Notes: a model not told the origin generated them from the sequence alone. A stretch of DNA of 64,000 nucleotides from Allobosea sp. 67-29 (GCF_001898115.1 NZ_MKSQ01000008.1:373606-437605); one strand, 5' to 3'; counted from the stretch's first letter, positions 43,134 through 51,908 are shown. Made by a program: numbers and translations.

Positions 43134-43931
43134 ATGACGCCGCAGGAACGCGACGTGATCGCCGGGATTTTTGATCGGCTCAGGCAAGCTGCCAATCAGC
43201 CCCGCGACCCGGAGGCCGAAGCCTTCATTGCCGAACGGCTGCGCGAACAGCCCTATGCGCCGTATGCGATGGCGCAGGCCGTGTATGTGCAGGAGCAGGC
43301 GCTGACCAACCTGCATCAACAGGTCGAGAGTCTGCAGGCGCAGCTTCGCGATCTGCAGAGCCGGGCCAGCGACGCGCCGGCTCCGTCGGGCGGCTTCCTG
43401 TCCGGCATTTTCGGAGGCGCCCCCGCCCAGCCTCGCGCGGGTTCCGTCCCGCCGATCCCGCCGCGCGGGGACGCGACGCCATCATCCGCCTGGGTCAACA
43501 CGCAGGGTGGCCAATCCATGCAGGCCGCCCCGCCGCAGCCGCAGCCCGGCCCCTGGAGCAGCCAGCCGCAGCAAAGCGCCGGCGGCGGCTTCATGGCGAG
43601 TGCGCTCACCACGGCGGCCGGCGTCGCCGGCGGCATGATGCTCGGGAATGTCCTGTCGCACGCCTTCGGCGGGGGCAGCAGCGGGTCGAGCGCAAGCACC
43701 AACAGCCTTGCGAGTTCGGTCGACAGTTTCGGAGCCGGCGGAAACGCACAGCAGGCGGCCTATGATCGCGGCGCGTCCGACCAGGCGGCCTTCGACCGTG
43801 GAGCAGACGACCAGGCCCGCGTCGACAAGGCCGCCGACACCCAGGACGACAGCCAGAACGACTACGACCAGGCCAGCTACGACAGCGCCGACTACGACGA
43901 CGGCGGCACGGACGACGACAGCTGGGTCTGA
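43134..43931 (+). CDS. DUF2076 family protein
   Basis: A 265-residue DUF2076 protein. The conserved N-terminal part (about 1-75) runs MTPQERDVIAGIFDRLRQAA to YAMAQAVYVQEQALTNLHQQ with a short coiled coil; the middle is Pro/Gln-rich and the end is a Gly/Ser hinge followed by a highly acidic Asp-rich tail with repeats of AxDRGAxDQA type. A small hydrophobic segment (ALTTAAGVAGGMMLGNVLSHAFGGG) lies in the middle. The start at 43134 is preferred over 43128 because GAGGAG directly abuts the first ATG. Function is unknown; members are seen as periplasmic ligand-binding sensors by prediction only. Confidence 0.85.
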   Translation: MTPQERDVIAGIFDRLRQAANQPRDPEAEAFIAERLREQPYAPYAMAQAVYVQEQALTNLHQQVESLQAQLRDLQSRASDAPAPSGGFLSGIFGGAPAQPRAGSVPPIPPRGDATPSSAWVNTQGGQSMQAAPPQPQPGPWSSQPQQSAGGGFMASALTTAAGVAGGMMLGNVLSHAFGGGSSGSSASTNSLASSVDSFGAGGNAQQAAYDRGASDQAAFDRGADDQARVDKAADTQDDSQNDYDQASYDSADYDDGGTDDDSWV

Positions 43932-43953
43932 GCACTGGTTTCACCGACCCCGG

Positions 43954-43983
43954 GCCCGCCTTCGCCAGGCGGGCCTTTCTTTG
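43954..43983 (+). terminator. Intrinsic terminator after the DUF2076 gene
   Basis: GGCCCGCC (43954-43961) pairs perfectly with GGCGGGCC (43969-43976), followed by TTTCTTT. It starts 23 bases after the stop codon. Confidence 0.85.
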
Positions 43984-44006
43984 GGGCCGCAACCGCCCGT
44001 TGTGGC

Positions 44007-44405
44007 CTAGGACCGGTGGGCCTGAAACACCTCCTTCGCCGCGAACAGGCCGTTGAGCGCCGCGGGGAACCCCGCATAGACCGACATCTGCACGAGAACC
44101 TCGACGATCTCGGTTTCGCTGAGACCGACGTTCAGACCCGCCGCGATATGGACCTTCAGCTGCGGCGCCGCATTCCCCATCGCCGCCAATGCGGCGATCG
44201 TGGCGATCTCGCGCTCGCGCAGGCCGAGGCCGCCGCGCGAGTAGATGTCGCCGAAGGGGAATTCGAACACGTAGGTCGCGAAGTCGGGCGCGATGTCGGC
44301 CAGCGCGGCAATCACGTTCTGCCCCGCCTGGCCGTCGACTTCAGCCAGCACGCGCCTTCCGCGCTCCAGCCGGCTTTCGCTTGCGTTCAGCTCTGATGAA
44401 GCCAT
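44007..44405 (-). CDS. Carboxymuconolactone decarboxylase (AhpD-like) family protein
   Basis: A 132-residue all-helical protein of the carboxymuconolactone decarboxylase group. The family block [26 protein letters not shown] and VGLSETEIVEVLVQMSVYAGFPAA is complete. It has no CxxC pair, so it is a decarboxylase-like rather than AhpD peroxidase-type member. The ATG at 44405 lies inside the upstream merR gene (65-base overlap), which couples the two. In similar merR/CMD pairs the decarboxylase-like gene is thought to respond to reactive aldehydes or quinones; this is inference. Confidence 0.85.
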   Translation of the reverse strand: MASSELNASESRLERGRRVLAEVDGQAGQNVIAALADIAPDFATYVFEFPFGDIYSRGGLGLREREIATIAALAAMGNAAPQLKVHIAAGLNVGLSETEIVEVLVQMSVYAGFPAALNGLFAAKEVFQAHRS

Positions 44406-44769
44406 GGTTCTCGATCCTCTTCTCGGTTTCGACATAGCCGTCGATCTTGGCATCGAGGACGAGAAGGCAGGCGTTGAGTTCGGCCAGGTGCGCACGAACC
44501 TGCTCGCGGTGCCTTTGCAACAATTCCCGGCGCGCCGCTTCGGTCCCGGAGCCTTCCTCGCGCAGCGCCGCGTAGCGCAGCATGTCGCGGATCGGCATCC
44601 CGGTCGTCTTCAGCCGGTCGAGAAACTCGATCCAGACCAGGATCGAGGCATCGTAGTCGCGGTGGCGGGATTGGTTGCGGTCGGCATAGGGGAGCAGCCC
44701 GATCCGCTCGTAGTAGCGGATCGTATGGGCCGAGAGCCCCGAACGCCGTGCCAGTTCACCAATCCTCAT
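44341..44769 (-). CDS. MerR-family transcriptional regulator
   Basis: A 142-residue MerR regulator. The N-terminal winged helix MRIGELARRSGLSAHTIRYYERIGLLPYADR is followed by the dimer helix; one cysteine (LNACLLVLD) could be redox-active, but there is no metal cluster. The C-terminal basic tail (RKRKPAGARKARAG) overlaps the next gene. Its operator, an 18-bp palindrome inside a 19-base promoter spacer, lies just upstream, implying autoregulation of the two-gene operon. Confidence 0.88.
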   Translation of the reverse strand: MRIGELARRSGLSAHTIRYYERIGLLPYADRNQSRHRDYDASILVWIEFLDRLKTTGMPIRDMLRYAALREEGSGTEAARRELLQRHREQVRAHLAELNACLLVLDAKIDGYVETEKRIENHGFIRAERKRKPAGARKARAG

Positions 44770-44797
44770 AACGCTCGCTTCTCATCACGATGCAAGG

Positions 44798-44828
44798 GAA
44801 CTACTTCTTCGAGCGCACTCTAAGTCAA
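44798..44828 (-). promoter_or_regulatory. MerR-type promoter and operator of the merR-CMD operon
   Basis: On the minus strand TTGACT (44823-44828) and TAGTTC (44798-44803) are 19 bases apart. The spacer contains CTTAGAGTGCGCTCGAAG (44807-44824), a palindrome with one mismatch, of the same CTTAGAGT...ACTCTAAG form used by AdhR/NmlR-like MerR proteins. The weak -10 and over-long spacer suit MerR activation. Confidence 0.7.
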
Positions 44829-44973
44829 GCACCCGTTCCGCGCCTTCGCCGTGACGCGCGGCTCGGACGGCTCAGCGCCTCACAGGTCCTCACAGCGCGG
44901 AGCAATTCGGCATTGGCAAAAATCCGATCTTGCCGCCTCCGGGGCCTTCACAAGCAGGCAGTCGCGATATAGG

Positions 44974-44988
44974 TTAGAATTATTCCAA
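44974..44988 (+). promoter_or_regulatory. Irr/ICE-like inverted repeat upstream of mbfA
   Basis: TTAGAA-TTA-TTCCAA lies 15 bases before the MbfA start, in AT-rich DNA that stands out from the surroundings. It resembles the iron-control (ICE) repeat bound by Irr in rhizobia, with one mismatch between arms. MbfA is an Irr target in Bradyrhizobium and Agrobacterium, which makes the assignment plausible. TATAGG just before it could be the -10. Confidence 0.55.
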
Positions 44989-45002
44989 TCTATGGACCAG
45001 CC

Positions 45003-45959
45003 ATGAAGCGCCTCGACGACCTCGGCGAAGCCGAACTGCTCGCTCTCGCCATCGCCAGCGAGGAGGAAGATGCCCGGATCTACCTGACCTTCGCGCAGAA
45101 GCTGCGCTCGAATTATCCCCACTCCGCCAAGATGTTCGAGGAGATGGCGGCCGAGGAGAGCGGCCACCGACACCAGTTGCTTGCCCAGTACGAGCGGCGC
45201 TTCGGCACCGACCTGCCGCTCATTACCAGACAGGACGTCAAGGGCTTCCTTAAGCGCAACCCGGTCTGGCTGCACGAGGATCTGCAGCTCGAGGCGGCGC
45301 GCCGCCACGCGGCGGTGATGGAACTGGAATCCAGCCAGTTCTATGCTCGGGCGGCCGAGCGCGCCCACGATACCGCGACGCGCAAGCTCCTCGCCGACCT
45401 GGCCGAAGCGGAGCGTGGCCACGAGAAGCTGGCGGAGCAGCTCGACGACGAACTCAAGAGCTCGGGCGCGGCCGACGAGGAGGAAGAGACGCGCAAGCGC
45501 CTCTTCGTGCTCCAGATCGTGCAGCCGGCGCTGGCCGGGCTGATCGACGGTTCGGTCTCGACGCTGGCCCCGATCTTCGCCGCCGCCTTCGCCACGCATG
45601 ATTCCTGGAACGCCTTCGTCGTCGGCCTCGCCGCCTCGATCGGCGCCGGCATCAGCATGGGGTTGACCGAAGCGCTCTCGGACGACGGCGTGGTGACCGG
45701 ACGCGGCCACCCCTGGGTGCGCGGCGCCGCCTGCGGCATCGCCACCGCCATCGGCGGCCTCGGCCACACCCTGCCCTATCTCATCCCGGATTTCTGGCTG
45801 GCGACGGCGATCGCCGGCGTCATCGTCGCCTGCGAGCTCGTCATCATCGCCTGGGTGCGCTTCCGCTACATGGAAACGCCGTTCACCTCGGCGATCGTGC
45901 AGATCATCCTGGGCGGCCTCGCCGTGCTGGCGGTCGGCATCCTGATCGGCAGTTCCTGA
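45003..45959 (+). CDS. mbfA: Membrane-bound ferritin MbfA (ferritin-like plus VIT1/CCC1 domain)
   Basis: A 318-residue fusion. Residues 1-160 form a rubrerythrin/ferritin-like four-helix domain with iron-ligand motifs [35 protein letters not shown] and EAERGHEKL. Residues about 170-318 are a VIT1/CCC1-type membrane domain ([34 protein letters not shown]) with four to five helices. MbfA exports iron and protects against peroxide and acid stress in rhizobia and is repressed by Irr; an ICE-like repeat sits at its start. ATG 45003 has only a weak GGA site upstream. The domain order and size match known MbfA well. Confidence 0.93.
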   Translation: MKRLDDLGEAELLALAIASEEEDARIYLTFAQKLRSNYPHSAKMFEEMAAEESGHRHQLLAQYERRFGTDLPLITRQDVKGFLKRNPVWLHEDLQLEAARRHAAVMELESSQFYARAAERAHDTATRKLLADLAEAERGHEKLAEQLDDELKSSGAADEEEETRKRLFVLQIVQPALAGLIDGSVSTLAPIFAAAFATHDSWNAFVVGLAASIGAGISMGLTEALSDDGVVTGRGHPWVRGAACGIATAIGGLGHTLPYLIPDFWLATAIAGVIVACELVIIAWVRFRYMETPFTSAIVQIILGGLAVLAVGILIGSS

Positions 45960-45971
45960 CGCGAAGCGTCG

Positions 45972-46781
45972 TCAGATGACGACGACCTTGGCGCCGACAC
46001 CGACGCGGCCGTACAGGTCGATCACGTCGTCGTTGGTCATGCGGATGCAGCCTGAAGAGACCTCGCGGCCGATGGTGTTCGGCTCGTTCGTGCCGTGGAT
46101 GCGGTAGAGCGTGGAGCCGAGATAGAGCGCGCGCGCGCCGAGCGGATTCTCGGGGCCGCCCGCCATGAAGCGGGGCAGATCGGGCCGGCGCTTCAGCATC
46201 TCGGCCGGCGGCGTCCAGCTCGGCCACTCGGCCTTGCGCGTGACCGTCTTGGTGCCGGCCCAGGAGAAGCCAGGACGGCCGACGCCGATGCCGTAGCGCA
46301 GCGCCCGGCCGCCGGGCTGCACCAGGAAGAGGAAGCGGTTCGGTGTGTCGACGATGACGGTGCCCGGCTTCTGCGGGCCGTCATAGGCGACCTCCTGCTT
46401 ACGGAAGCGCGGCTCGATGACATACGGGATACCGGCCTGAGGCTCGGCGGGACGGCCGAGCGCCGCAACCCGGCCCTCCGGCCGCGATGCGCCTTGCAGG
46501 CGGCGCTCCTCCGCGAAAGGGTCGGCGCCGTAGCTGGAGGGCCCGCGCACCGCCTGTCCGTAGGCGTAGCCACCCGGACGGTTGTAGACGGCGCCGCCGC
46601 GGCCGTAGGGCGTCGGATCGCGCCCGGTCATCAGCATCTCGATGAGACCGCCGCCATAGTTCGCGCCCCCGCGGCGCGCCTGCAGCATCGGGTCGCCGCC
46701 GTAGCCCTGCGCGGCGGCCGGGCCGATCGCAGCGAGACCGCCCGCGACAGCCAGCAAGGAAAGGGTGGACGCTCGACGCAT
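45972..46781 (-). CDS. L,D-transpeptidase (YkuD domain), secreted
   Basis: A 269-residue L,D-transpeptidase with a Sec signal (RRASTLSLLAVAGGLAAIGPAAAQ). A Gly/Tyr/Arg-rich, probably disordered spacer (about 25-110) precedes the YkuD domain with catalytic HGTNEPNTIGREVSSGCIRM. It is a paralogue of the lipoprotein enzyme 3 kb away: both share KPGTVIVDT/GTIVVDT, RYGIGVG, RKAEWPxWTP and NPLGARALYL, but this one is not lipidated. The start at 46781 begins the signal; the frame upstream to 46910 is not coding-like. Confidence 0.9.
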   Translation of the reverse strand: MRRASTLSLLAVAGGLAAIGPAAAQGYGGDPMLQARRGGANYGGGLIEMLMTGRDPTPYGRGGAVYNRPGGYAYGQAVRGPSSYGADPFAEERRLQGASRPEGRVAALGRPAEPQAGIPYVIEPRFRKQEVAYDGPQKPGTVIVDTPNRFLFLVQPGGRALRYGIGVGRPGFSWAGTKTVTRKAEWPSWTPPAEMLKRRPDLPRFMAGGPENPLGARALYLGSTLYRIHGTNEPNTIGREVSSGCIRMTNDDVIDLYGRVGVGAKVVVI

Positions 46782-46952
46782 GACGCAACTCTCTCGCCGG
46801 AAAGACTGCGGGAAAGCCTGCGGGTCGGCATCAAAGGAATGGTGAATCATTGACTCTTCCGCCGCGCAATCCGCGCAGGAAGCGTCAATTCGCCAAATTA
46901 ACCTTAGCATCCCGGCAAGGGACAGGGTGAAGGAAAGCTTTCGATGCCTGCC

Positions 46953-48392
46953 TCACCGGGGCTTTCGGGAGAGCGAAGCCTTTCGCGCGAGCCACCGCAG
47001 CCTCAGCCCGGTTCGCCAGTGCGCGACATCGCAAGCGAGGATCACGGCGCCGTAGATCAGACCGCCCAGGCCAATCTGCAGCACGAACTCCGGCAGCGGC
47101 GGCAGGCTGCCCCGCAGCGGCCAGATCGCCAGCGCCATGGCGAGGCCCGCCAGCAGGACGCAGGCCATGTCGCGCAGCGGCAGTCCCTTCGGCAGGGAGC
47201 GCAGGGCGACGAATCCGGTGATCAGCAGCACGGCGACGAAGCCCGCGCTCTGGGCGGCCGCGAAGCGCAGCGACGTAGCCGCGCCTGGCGCCCACAGCCA
47301 GGCGAGGTTCACGCCCAGGCCGGCGACCGCGACGACCGCCGCGATCAGGGTCCGCTTCTCGAGCAGGAAGACCGGGTAGATCGCCGCCTGGAAGAGCGCG
47401 ATGGCGGCGAAACCCGGGAGCAGCGGCGCCATGAAGTGAGCGAAATGGCCGCGGAACGCCGCCGGTACGAAGAGTGCCTCGAAAGCCGGCAGGACCAGCC
47501 AGAAGCCGAGCGCAGCGGGCAGGACCACGGCGAGGACCAGCACCAGGTTGCCGGCGATGCGCCTGCGAGCGGCGTTGCGGCCGCGCGTCTCGTCGAGGCG
47601 GATGACCTCGCGCAACAGCACGATCTCGAGCATCGTCGCCAGCATCGGGAAGAGTCGCAGCCCGATATCGGAGGCGAGCGAGAAATAGCCGGATTCGGCG
47701 AAGCCATGCGCCTCGGCGAGCAGGCTGCGATTGAGCAGCGGAATCAACGAATAGACGGCGTTTCCGGCGACGAGCGGCAAGGCGTAGCGGAGAAAGTCGC
47801 GCGCCAGTTCCTTGCGCGCACCGGCGAATGAAACCGGCCCGTCGGAAAGTCGGGTGCGCACGCTCAGGACCGAGGCGATGGTGCCGACAAGGCCGGCCAG
47901 CAGCACGGTCGCCGGATCGCGCGTCAGCCAGGCGCCACCCACCATCAGGACGAGGACGATCACGGCCCTGACGAAGATCAGCCGGGCATAGGCGGCGTCG
48001 AGGAAGCGAGCCCGCGCGATGGCGCCGTGATAGTCGAACCAGCCGGCGCCGATCGCGGCCAGGACGGCGGCGGCGAGCAGGGCCCGCGGCAGGCCGCCAT
48101 CGAACCCGGCGAGCAAGGCCAGGACGAGCAGCAGACAGAGCACCAGCGCGACCGCTGCAAAGAGCAGGTCCAGCGTCGCGCGGATGCTGGGGTCGCTCTC
48201 GCGCGTCTGCGCCGTATAGAAGCGCACCGCCGAAAGCTTCAGCCAGTCGAGAGCCGCCGTATTGACCAGGACGACCAGCGCCGCGCCGATCGCGTAGAGG
48301 CCGAACGCCTCGGGGCCGAGGAACAGCGCGATCAGCAGCCCCAGGACGAAATTCAACGCCGCATTGACGAGGAAGGGCAGGAGGACGGTCAT
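46953..48392 (-). CDS. Lipopolysaccharide/polysaccharide flippase-like membrane protein
   Basis: A 479-residue inner-membrane protein with about 12-14 membrane segments, of the MOP/oligosaccharide flippase superfamily (RfbX/Wzx-like). The start MTVLLPFLVNAALNFVLGLLIALFLGPEAFGLYAIG is the typical first helix pair with the GPxxFGxY motif. It would move lipid-linked sugars across the membrane. No glycosyltransferase or capsule gene is adjacent, so the substrate is unknown. The ATG at 48392 is chosen; the extension to 48566 lies in the intergenic region before the divergent TauE gene. Confidence 0.82.
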   Translation of the reverse strand: MTVLLPFLVNAALNFVLGLLIALFLGPEAFGLYAIGAALVVLVNTAALDWLKLSAVRFYTAQTRESDPSIRATLDLLFAAVALVLCLLLVLALLAGFDGGLPRALLAAAVLAAIGAGWFDYHGAIARARFLDAAYARLIFVRAVIVLVLMVGGAWLTRDPATVLLAGLVGTIASVLSVRTRLSDGPVSFAGARKELARDFLRYALPLVAGNAVYSLIPLLNRSLLAEAHGFAESGYFSLASDIGLRLFPMLATMLEIVLLREVIRLDETRGRNAARRRIAGNLVLVLAVVLPAALGFWLVLPAFEALFVPAAFRGHFAHFMAPLLPGFAAIALFQAAIYPVFLLEKRTLIAAVVAVAGLGVNLAWLWAPGAATSLRFAAAQSAGFVAVLLITGFVALRSLPKGLPLRDMACVLLAGLAMALAIWPLRGSLPPLPEFVLQIGLGGLIYGAVILACDVAHWRTGLRLRWLARKASLSRKPR

Positions 48393-48570
48393 CTCGCCTG
48401 GCTCATCCCCTTGTTTTCCGTCACGACACCCATGCGGCCGGCAACCTTGCGACTCGCAGGCAAGTCGCGAAACTCGGTGAAACATGGCGTAGCGGGGCGC
48501 AAATGGATTTCCAAGCGGAAGGTGCCGGAGCCTCGCAGCCGCAGCGGCCGGTCCGTGATCAGGCACTCTG

Positions 48571-49335
48571 ATGTCCGAGCCGCTCTCCTTCTATCTCGTC
48601 GGCTGGGTGACGACGCTGATCATCGCGATCGGCAAGAGCGCCTTCGGCGGTGGCCTCGCCATTCTCGGCATTCCGCTGCTGGCGATGGTCACCACGCCGC
48701 AGAACGCCGCGATCATGGTCTCGATGCTGGTCTCGCTGATGGATCTGATGGCGCTCCAGCGCTTCGGCCGCGACACTTGGTCGAAGCCCGATCTGGTCTG
48801 GCTGCTGCCGGGGCTGGTCTTCGGCATCGGGCTCGGCTACCTCGTCTTCGTCCGCGTCGACCCGCGTATCGTCAACCTGATGATCGGCGTCGTGACGCTG
48901 CTCTTCACGGCGCACTGGTTCCTGAAGGGGCGCCTCGCTCCGCCGGGTAACAGGCCGGTCTCGCCAGCGCTGGCGCTGACCGCGGGCGCGGCCTCGGGCT
49001 TCACCACCTTCGTCGCCCATGCCGGCGGGCCGCCCGTCGCGATGTATCTGCTCGCACGCGGCCTGCCGAAGACGCTCTTCGTCGGCACCACGGTGGCGAT
49101 CTTCACGCTCGGCAACTGGCTGAAGCTACCGCCTTATTTCAGCCTCGGCCTGAGGCACACCGAAGCGCTCTGGGGCGCGCTGGCCCTGGCTCCCGCCGTC
49201 CCGATCGGAATCTGGCTCGGCCGCGTACTGCATGATCGGCTTGAGCAGAAAGCCTTGTTCTTCTGGTGCTATGTCCTGCTCGCGGTCGCGGCGCTGAAGC
49301 TGACGGTCGATGCCGCCCTCGCCCTGATGCGATAG
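48571..49335 (+). CDS. TauE/SafE family sulfite exporter-like permease
   Basis: A 254-residue membrane protein of the TauE/SafE group with seven to eight helices. Both halves show the family glycine/proline patterns, GKSAFGGGLAILGIPLLAM and AASGFTTFVAHAGGPPVAMYLLARGL. Relatives export sulfite, sulfoacetate or other organosulfonates; the substrate is not determined here. It is followed by a GNAT gene after 63 bases and is divergent from the flippase gene. Confidence 0.9.
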   Translation: MSEPLSFYLVGWVTTLIIAIGKSAFGGGLAILGIPLLAMVTTPQNAAIMVSMLVSLMDLMALQRFGRDTWSKPDLVWLLPGLVFGIGLGYLVFVRVDPRIVNLMIGVVTLLFTAHWFLKGRLAPPGNRPVSPALALTAGAASGFTTFVAHAGGPPVAMYLLARGLPKTLFVGTTVAIFTLGNWLKLPPYFSLGLRHTEALWGALALAPAVPIGIWLGRVLHDRLEQKALFFWCYVLLAVAALKLTVDAALALMR

Positions 49336-49398
49336 CGGCATGACGGAATGCCGCAGACCCACTAGGCGCGCATAAAATTTGTGCCTAGAGGCGCTGTC

Positions 49399-49896
49399 AT
49401 GACCGTCCTCCCGCCGATCCGCCCCGCCCGCGACGCCGATTCCGAACCGCTCGCCACCCTGATCGCGGCGAGCTTCGCCGAATATCCGAACTGTCATTTC
49501 GCCTGGGAGGAATTCCCGGAGTTGAGGCAGCCGGCAACCGCTTTCGCCACCAAGGGCGGCAAGCTCTGGATCGTCGATGCACCGGGTGGCGGCATCGCCG
49601 GCTCGCTGGGCGTCACGCCGGTGGCGGAACAGAATGCGGTCGAGCTCACCAAGGTCTATGCCAATCCTGCCTTTCGCGGGACCGGGCTGGCGCAGGCGCT
49701 GTTCGCGGAGGCGCTCTCCTTCGCCGAAGCCGGCGGCTTCGCCGAGATGATGCTCTGGTCGGATACGCGCTTCGCCCGCGGCCATCGCTTCTACGAGAAG
49801 CTCGGATTCCGGCGCTGGCCCGGCGAGCGCTATCTCGCCGACGTCTCCGCCACCTGGGAATATCATTTCCGCAAGCCGCTGCGCAGCCCTGCATGA
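49399..49896 (+). CDS. GNAT family N-acetyltransferase
   Basis: A 165-residue single-domain GNAT enzyme. The acetyl-CoA-binding motif is VYANPAFRGTGLAQALFAEAL (R/Q-x-x-G-x-G/A type), followed by FYEKLGFRRWPGERYLADVS at the C-terminus. Substrate unknown. AGAGG lies ten bases before ATG 49399; an in-frame GTG at 49381 would add six residues. Its stop overlaps the start of the EamA gene by four bases, so the two are coupled. Confidence 0.87.
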   Translation: MTVLPPIRPARDADSEPLATLIAASFAEYPNCHFAWEEFPELRQPATAFATKGGKLWIVDAPGGGIAGSLGVTPVAEQNAVELTKVYANPAFRGTGLAQALFAEALSFAEAGGFAEMMLWSDTRFARGHRFYEKLGFRRWPGERYLADVSATWEYHFRKPLRSPA

Positions 49897-50735
49897 CCTG
49901 GTCGACAGCGCTGCGCGCCGCGCTCGGCATCGCGCTCCTCACCGGCATGGACGCCGTCCTGAAGGGCCAGATGCAGAAGCATCCCTTCGCGCTGGCGCTG
50001 TTCATGCGCTTCGCCATGGGCGGGCTCTGCGCGCTCGCCGTCCTTCTCGTCGTCCGGCCTGCAAGGCCGACGCGCGAAAGCCTGATAGGCAACCTGGCCC
50101 GCATTCCGCTCGTCGTGCTGACCGCCGGCAGCTTCTTCTACTCGCTCTCGGTGCTGCCGATGGCGGAGGCCCTGACGCTGTCCTTCCTCGCGCCGGTCTT
50201 CGTCGCGCTGCTGGGCGGGCTGCTGCTCCGGGAAAGGATCGACAGACGCGTGCTGCAGGCGCTCGCCTTCGGCCTCGCAGGCATGCTGATCATGGTCTGG
50301 CCGCGGCTGCAGGGCCATGTCAGCGGCGCGGGGCTCGGCGTGGCAGCGGCTCTGTTCTCTGCCGTGAGCTACGCCTTCAACCTCGTCCTGCTCCGGCGCA
50401 TCGCGATGCGCGAGCATCCGGCCGTCATCGTCGCCTTCCAGAATGTCGGACCGGCGCTGTGCCTCGCAGTGCCGGCGATGAGCGTCCTCGTGCCGATCAG
50501 CCTGACCGATCTGGCAATCTATCTCGGCGCGGGAGCGCTGGGCGTCGCCGGCCACCTGACCCTGACTTCAGCCTATGCCCGGGCGGCAGCGTCGAAGCTG
50601 GCGGCAATCGAATATACCGCGCTGATCTGGGCGAGCCTGCTCGGCTTCCACTTCTTCGGCGAGGTACCGCTCTACACGACCTATGCCGGCGCGCTCCTGA
50701 TCGTCGCGGGCGCGGTCGCCGTCAGCCGGAGGTAG
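49893..50735 (+). CDS. EamA/DMT family transporter
   Basis: A 280-residue membrane protein of the drug/metabolite transporter superfamily with ten helices as two EamA repeats (first LTGMDAVLKGQMQKHPFALALFMRF, second LGVAAALFSAVSYAFNLVLLRR). Members export amino acids or metabolites; relatives near acetyltransferases sometimes export acetylated amino acids, which is only a suggestion here. It is translated with the upstream GNAT gene (ATGA overlap) and converges on the thioesterase gene. Confidence 0.9.
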   Translation: MTWSTALRAALGIALLTGMDAVLKGQMQKHPFALALFMRFAMGGLCALAVLLVVRPARPTRESLIGNLARIPLVVLTAGSFFYSLSVLPMAEALTLSFLAPVFVALLGGLLLRERIDRRVLQALAFGLAGMLIMVWPRLQGHVSGAGLGVAAALFSAVSYAFNLVLLRRIAMREHPAVIVAFQNVGPALCLAVPAMSVLVPISLTDLAIYLGAGALGVAGHLTLTSAYARAAASKLAAIEYTALIWASLLGFHFFGEVPLYTTYAGALLIVAGAVAVSRR

Positions 50736-50750
50736 CCGCCACTCCCGCCC

Positions 50751-51245
50751 TCAGCCGCCCGTCTTCCTTGCCGCGAGGACGAGACAGGTCTCGGTGCCAT
50801 GCGCCAGCAGCTTGCCGCGCGCGTCGACGAGACTGCCTTCAGTGGTGATGACCGATCCGCCCCGGTGGATCAGCCGGCCTTCGCAACGCACCGTGCCGGA
50901 ATCCGGCATGACCGGGCGGACATAGTTCAGCTTCATCTCCAGCGTCGTGTAGCCTTCGCCGGGCTTCAGCGTGGAATGCGCCGCGCAGGCCATGGCGGAA
51001 TCGAGGATCGTCGCGGTCCAGCCGCCATGAATCGTGCCGAGCGGATTGAAGAAGCGCGGCGACGGCCGGCCTGTGAAGACCACCCGGCCCTCATCCGCCT
51101 CGGCAAGCTCGAAATCCATGGTATCCGCAAAAGGCGGCGCCGGATTGCCGCCGGCAATGATCCCGCGCAGGAAGCTCAGCCCGTCACCCGCGACAAGCTC
51201 CTCGCGAGACACCACCCCAACCGCGCGCATCCTGTCGATCTCCAT
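50751..51245 (-). CDS. PaaI-family hotdog-fold thioesterase
   Basis: A 164-residue hotdog-fold acyl-CoA thioesterase of the PaaI group. The signature FFNPLGTIHGGWTATILDSAMACAAHS carries the HGG motif and catalytic acidic residue region, and VRCEGRLIHRGGSVITTEGSLVD forms the second half. It hydrolyses acyl- or aryl-CoA; the substrate is unknown. The ATG at 51245 is used, though an in-frame TTG at 51287 is possible and no strong ribosome site marks either. It lies downstream of the marR gene and is probably in its operon. Confidence 0.87.
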   Translation of the reverse strand: MEIDRMRAVGVVSREELVAGDGLSFLRGIIAGGNPAPPFADTMDFELAEADEGRVVFTGRPSPRFFNPLGTIHGGWTATILDSAMACAAHSTLKPGEGYTTLEMKLNYVRPVMPDSGTVRCEGRLIHRGGSVITTEGSLVDARGKLLAHGTETCLVLAARKTGG

Positions 51246-51302
51246 TCGTGTATCTGCACGATAGAGTTGCGAGCTGGCGGTGGTCAACCGATAAGCGCGG
51301 CC

Positions 51303-51770
51303 TCAGCGCTCGCCCCGTGCGGCGCGGCGCAGCGCCTTCAGTCCGTCGCGCGTCTCGCGCCAGCGCTCCTCGCCGAAGCCGCCCTCGATCTTGTCCTGTG
51401 CCGCGCGCCAATAGGGAATGGCGGCCTCGATCGCGGCCCTGCCCTTCTCCGTCACCGCGTAGACGGCGGCCCGGCCGCGGCACTCGACGGGCTCGACCAT
51501 GCCCTCCGCCGCCAGAAGCTGGAGGTTGCGCGTCAGCGACGTGCGCTCCAGCGCGAAGCGCTCGGCCAGCTCGGTGATCGACTTCCACTGCCCCGTGCTC
51601 AGGGCCGACAGCAGCACGAACTGGGTGATCTTCAGCCCGCTGGGGCGCATCGCCTCGTCATAGGCACGCGTGACGGCGCGGGCCGTCATGCGCACGTGCA
51701 GCGCCACGCAGGAGCGGGCGATGTCGTCGAGACGGGCGTCGGGCGCAAGGATCGTCGCTGATGTCGTCAT
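51303..51770 (-). CDS. MarR-family transcriptional regulator
   Basis: A 155-residue MarR-type winged-helix regulator. The recognition region is SITELAERFALERTSLTRNLQLLAAEGMVEPVECRGRAAVYAVTEKG, with the usual dimer helices at both ends. MarR proteins often control adjacent detoxification or aromatic-CoA genes; the downstream thioesterase is the likely target. It is divergent from groESL across 228 bases. Confidence 0.88.
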   Translation of the reverse strand: MTTSATILAPDARLDDIARSCVALHVRMTARAVTRAYDEAMRPSGLKITQFVLLSALSTGQWKSITELAERFALERTSLTRNLQLLAAEGMVEPVECRGRAAVYAVTEKGRAAIEAAIPYWRAAQDKIEGGFGEERWRETRDGLKALRRAARGER

Positions 51771-51867
51771 ATAGCCATCTTAGCGTGTTCTGGGCTTGGC
51801 CGCAGCCGGCAGGCGAAGGGCTGCGACGTCGCGTGCACACGCGTTCACTTTATCGCTCGTCGCTTCC

Positions 51868-51896
51868 TTGACTCTCCTGAGCCCCACGCCTATCTG
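51868..51896 (+). promoter_or_regulatory. Vegetative-type promoter of groESL
   Basis: TTGACT (51868-51873) and TATCTG (51891-51896) are separated by 17 bases, good matches to -35 and -10 elements. The CIRCE operator begins 12 bases downstream, in the expected start-site region. Confidence 0.75.
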
Positions 51897-51908
51897 CGCT
51901 GGCATCTG

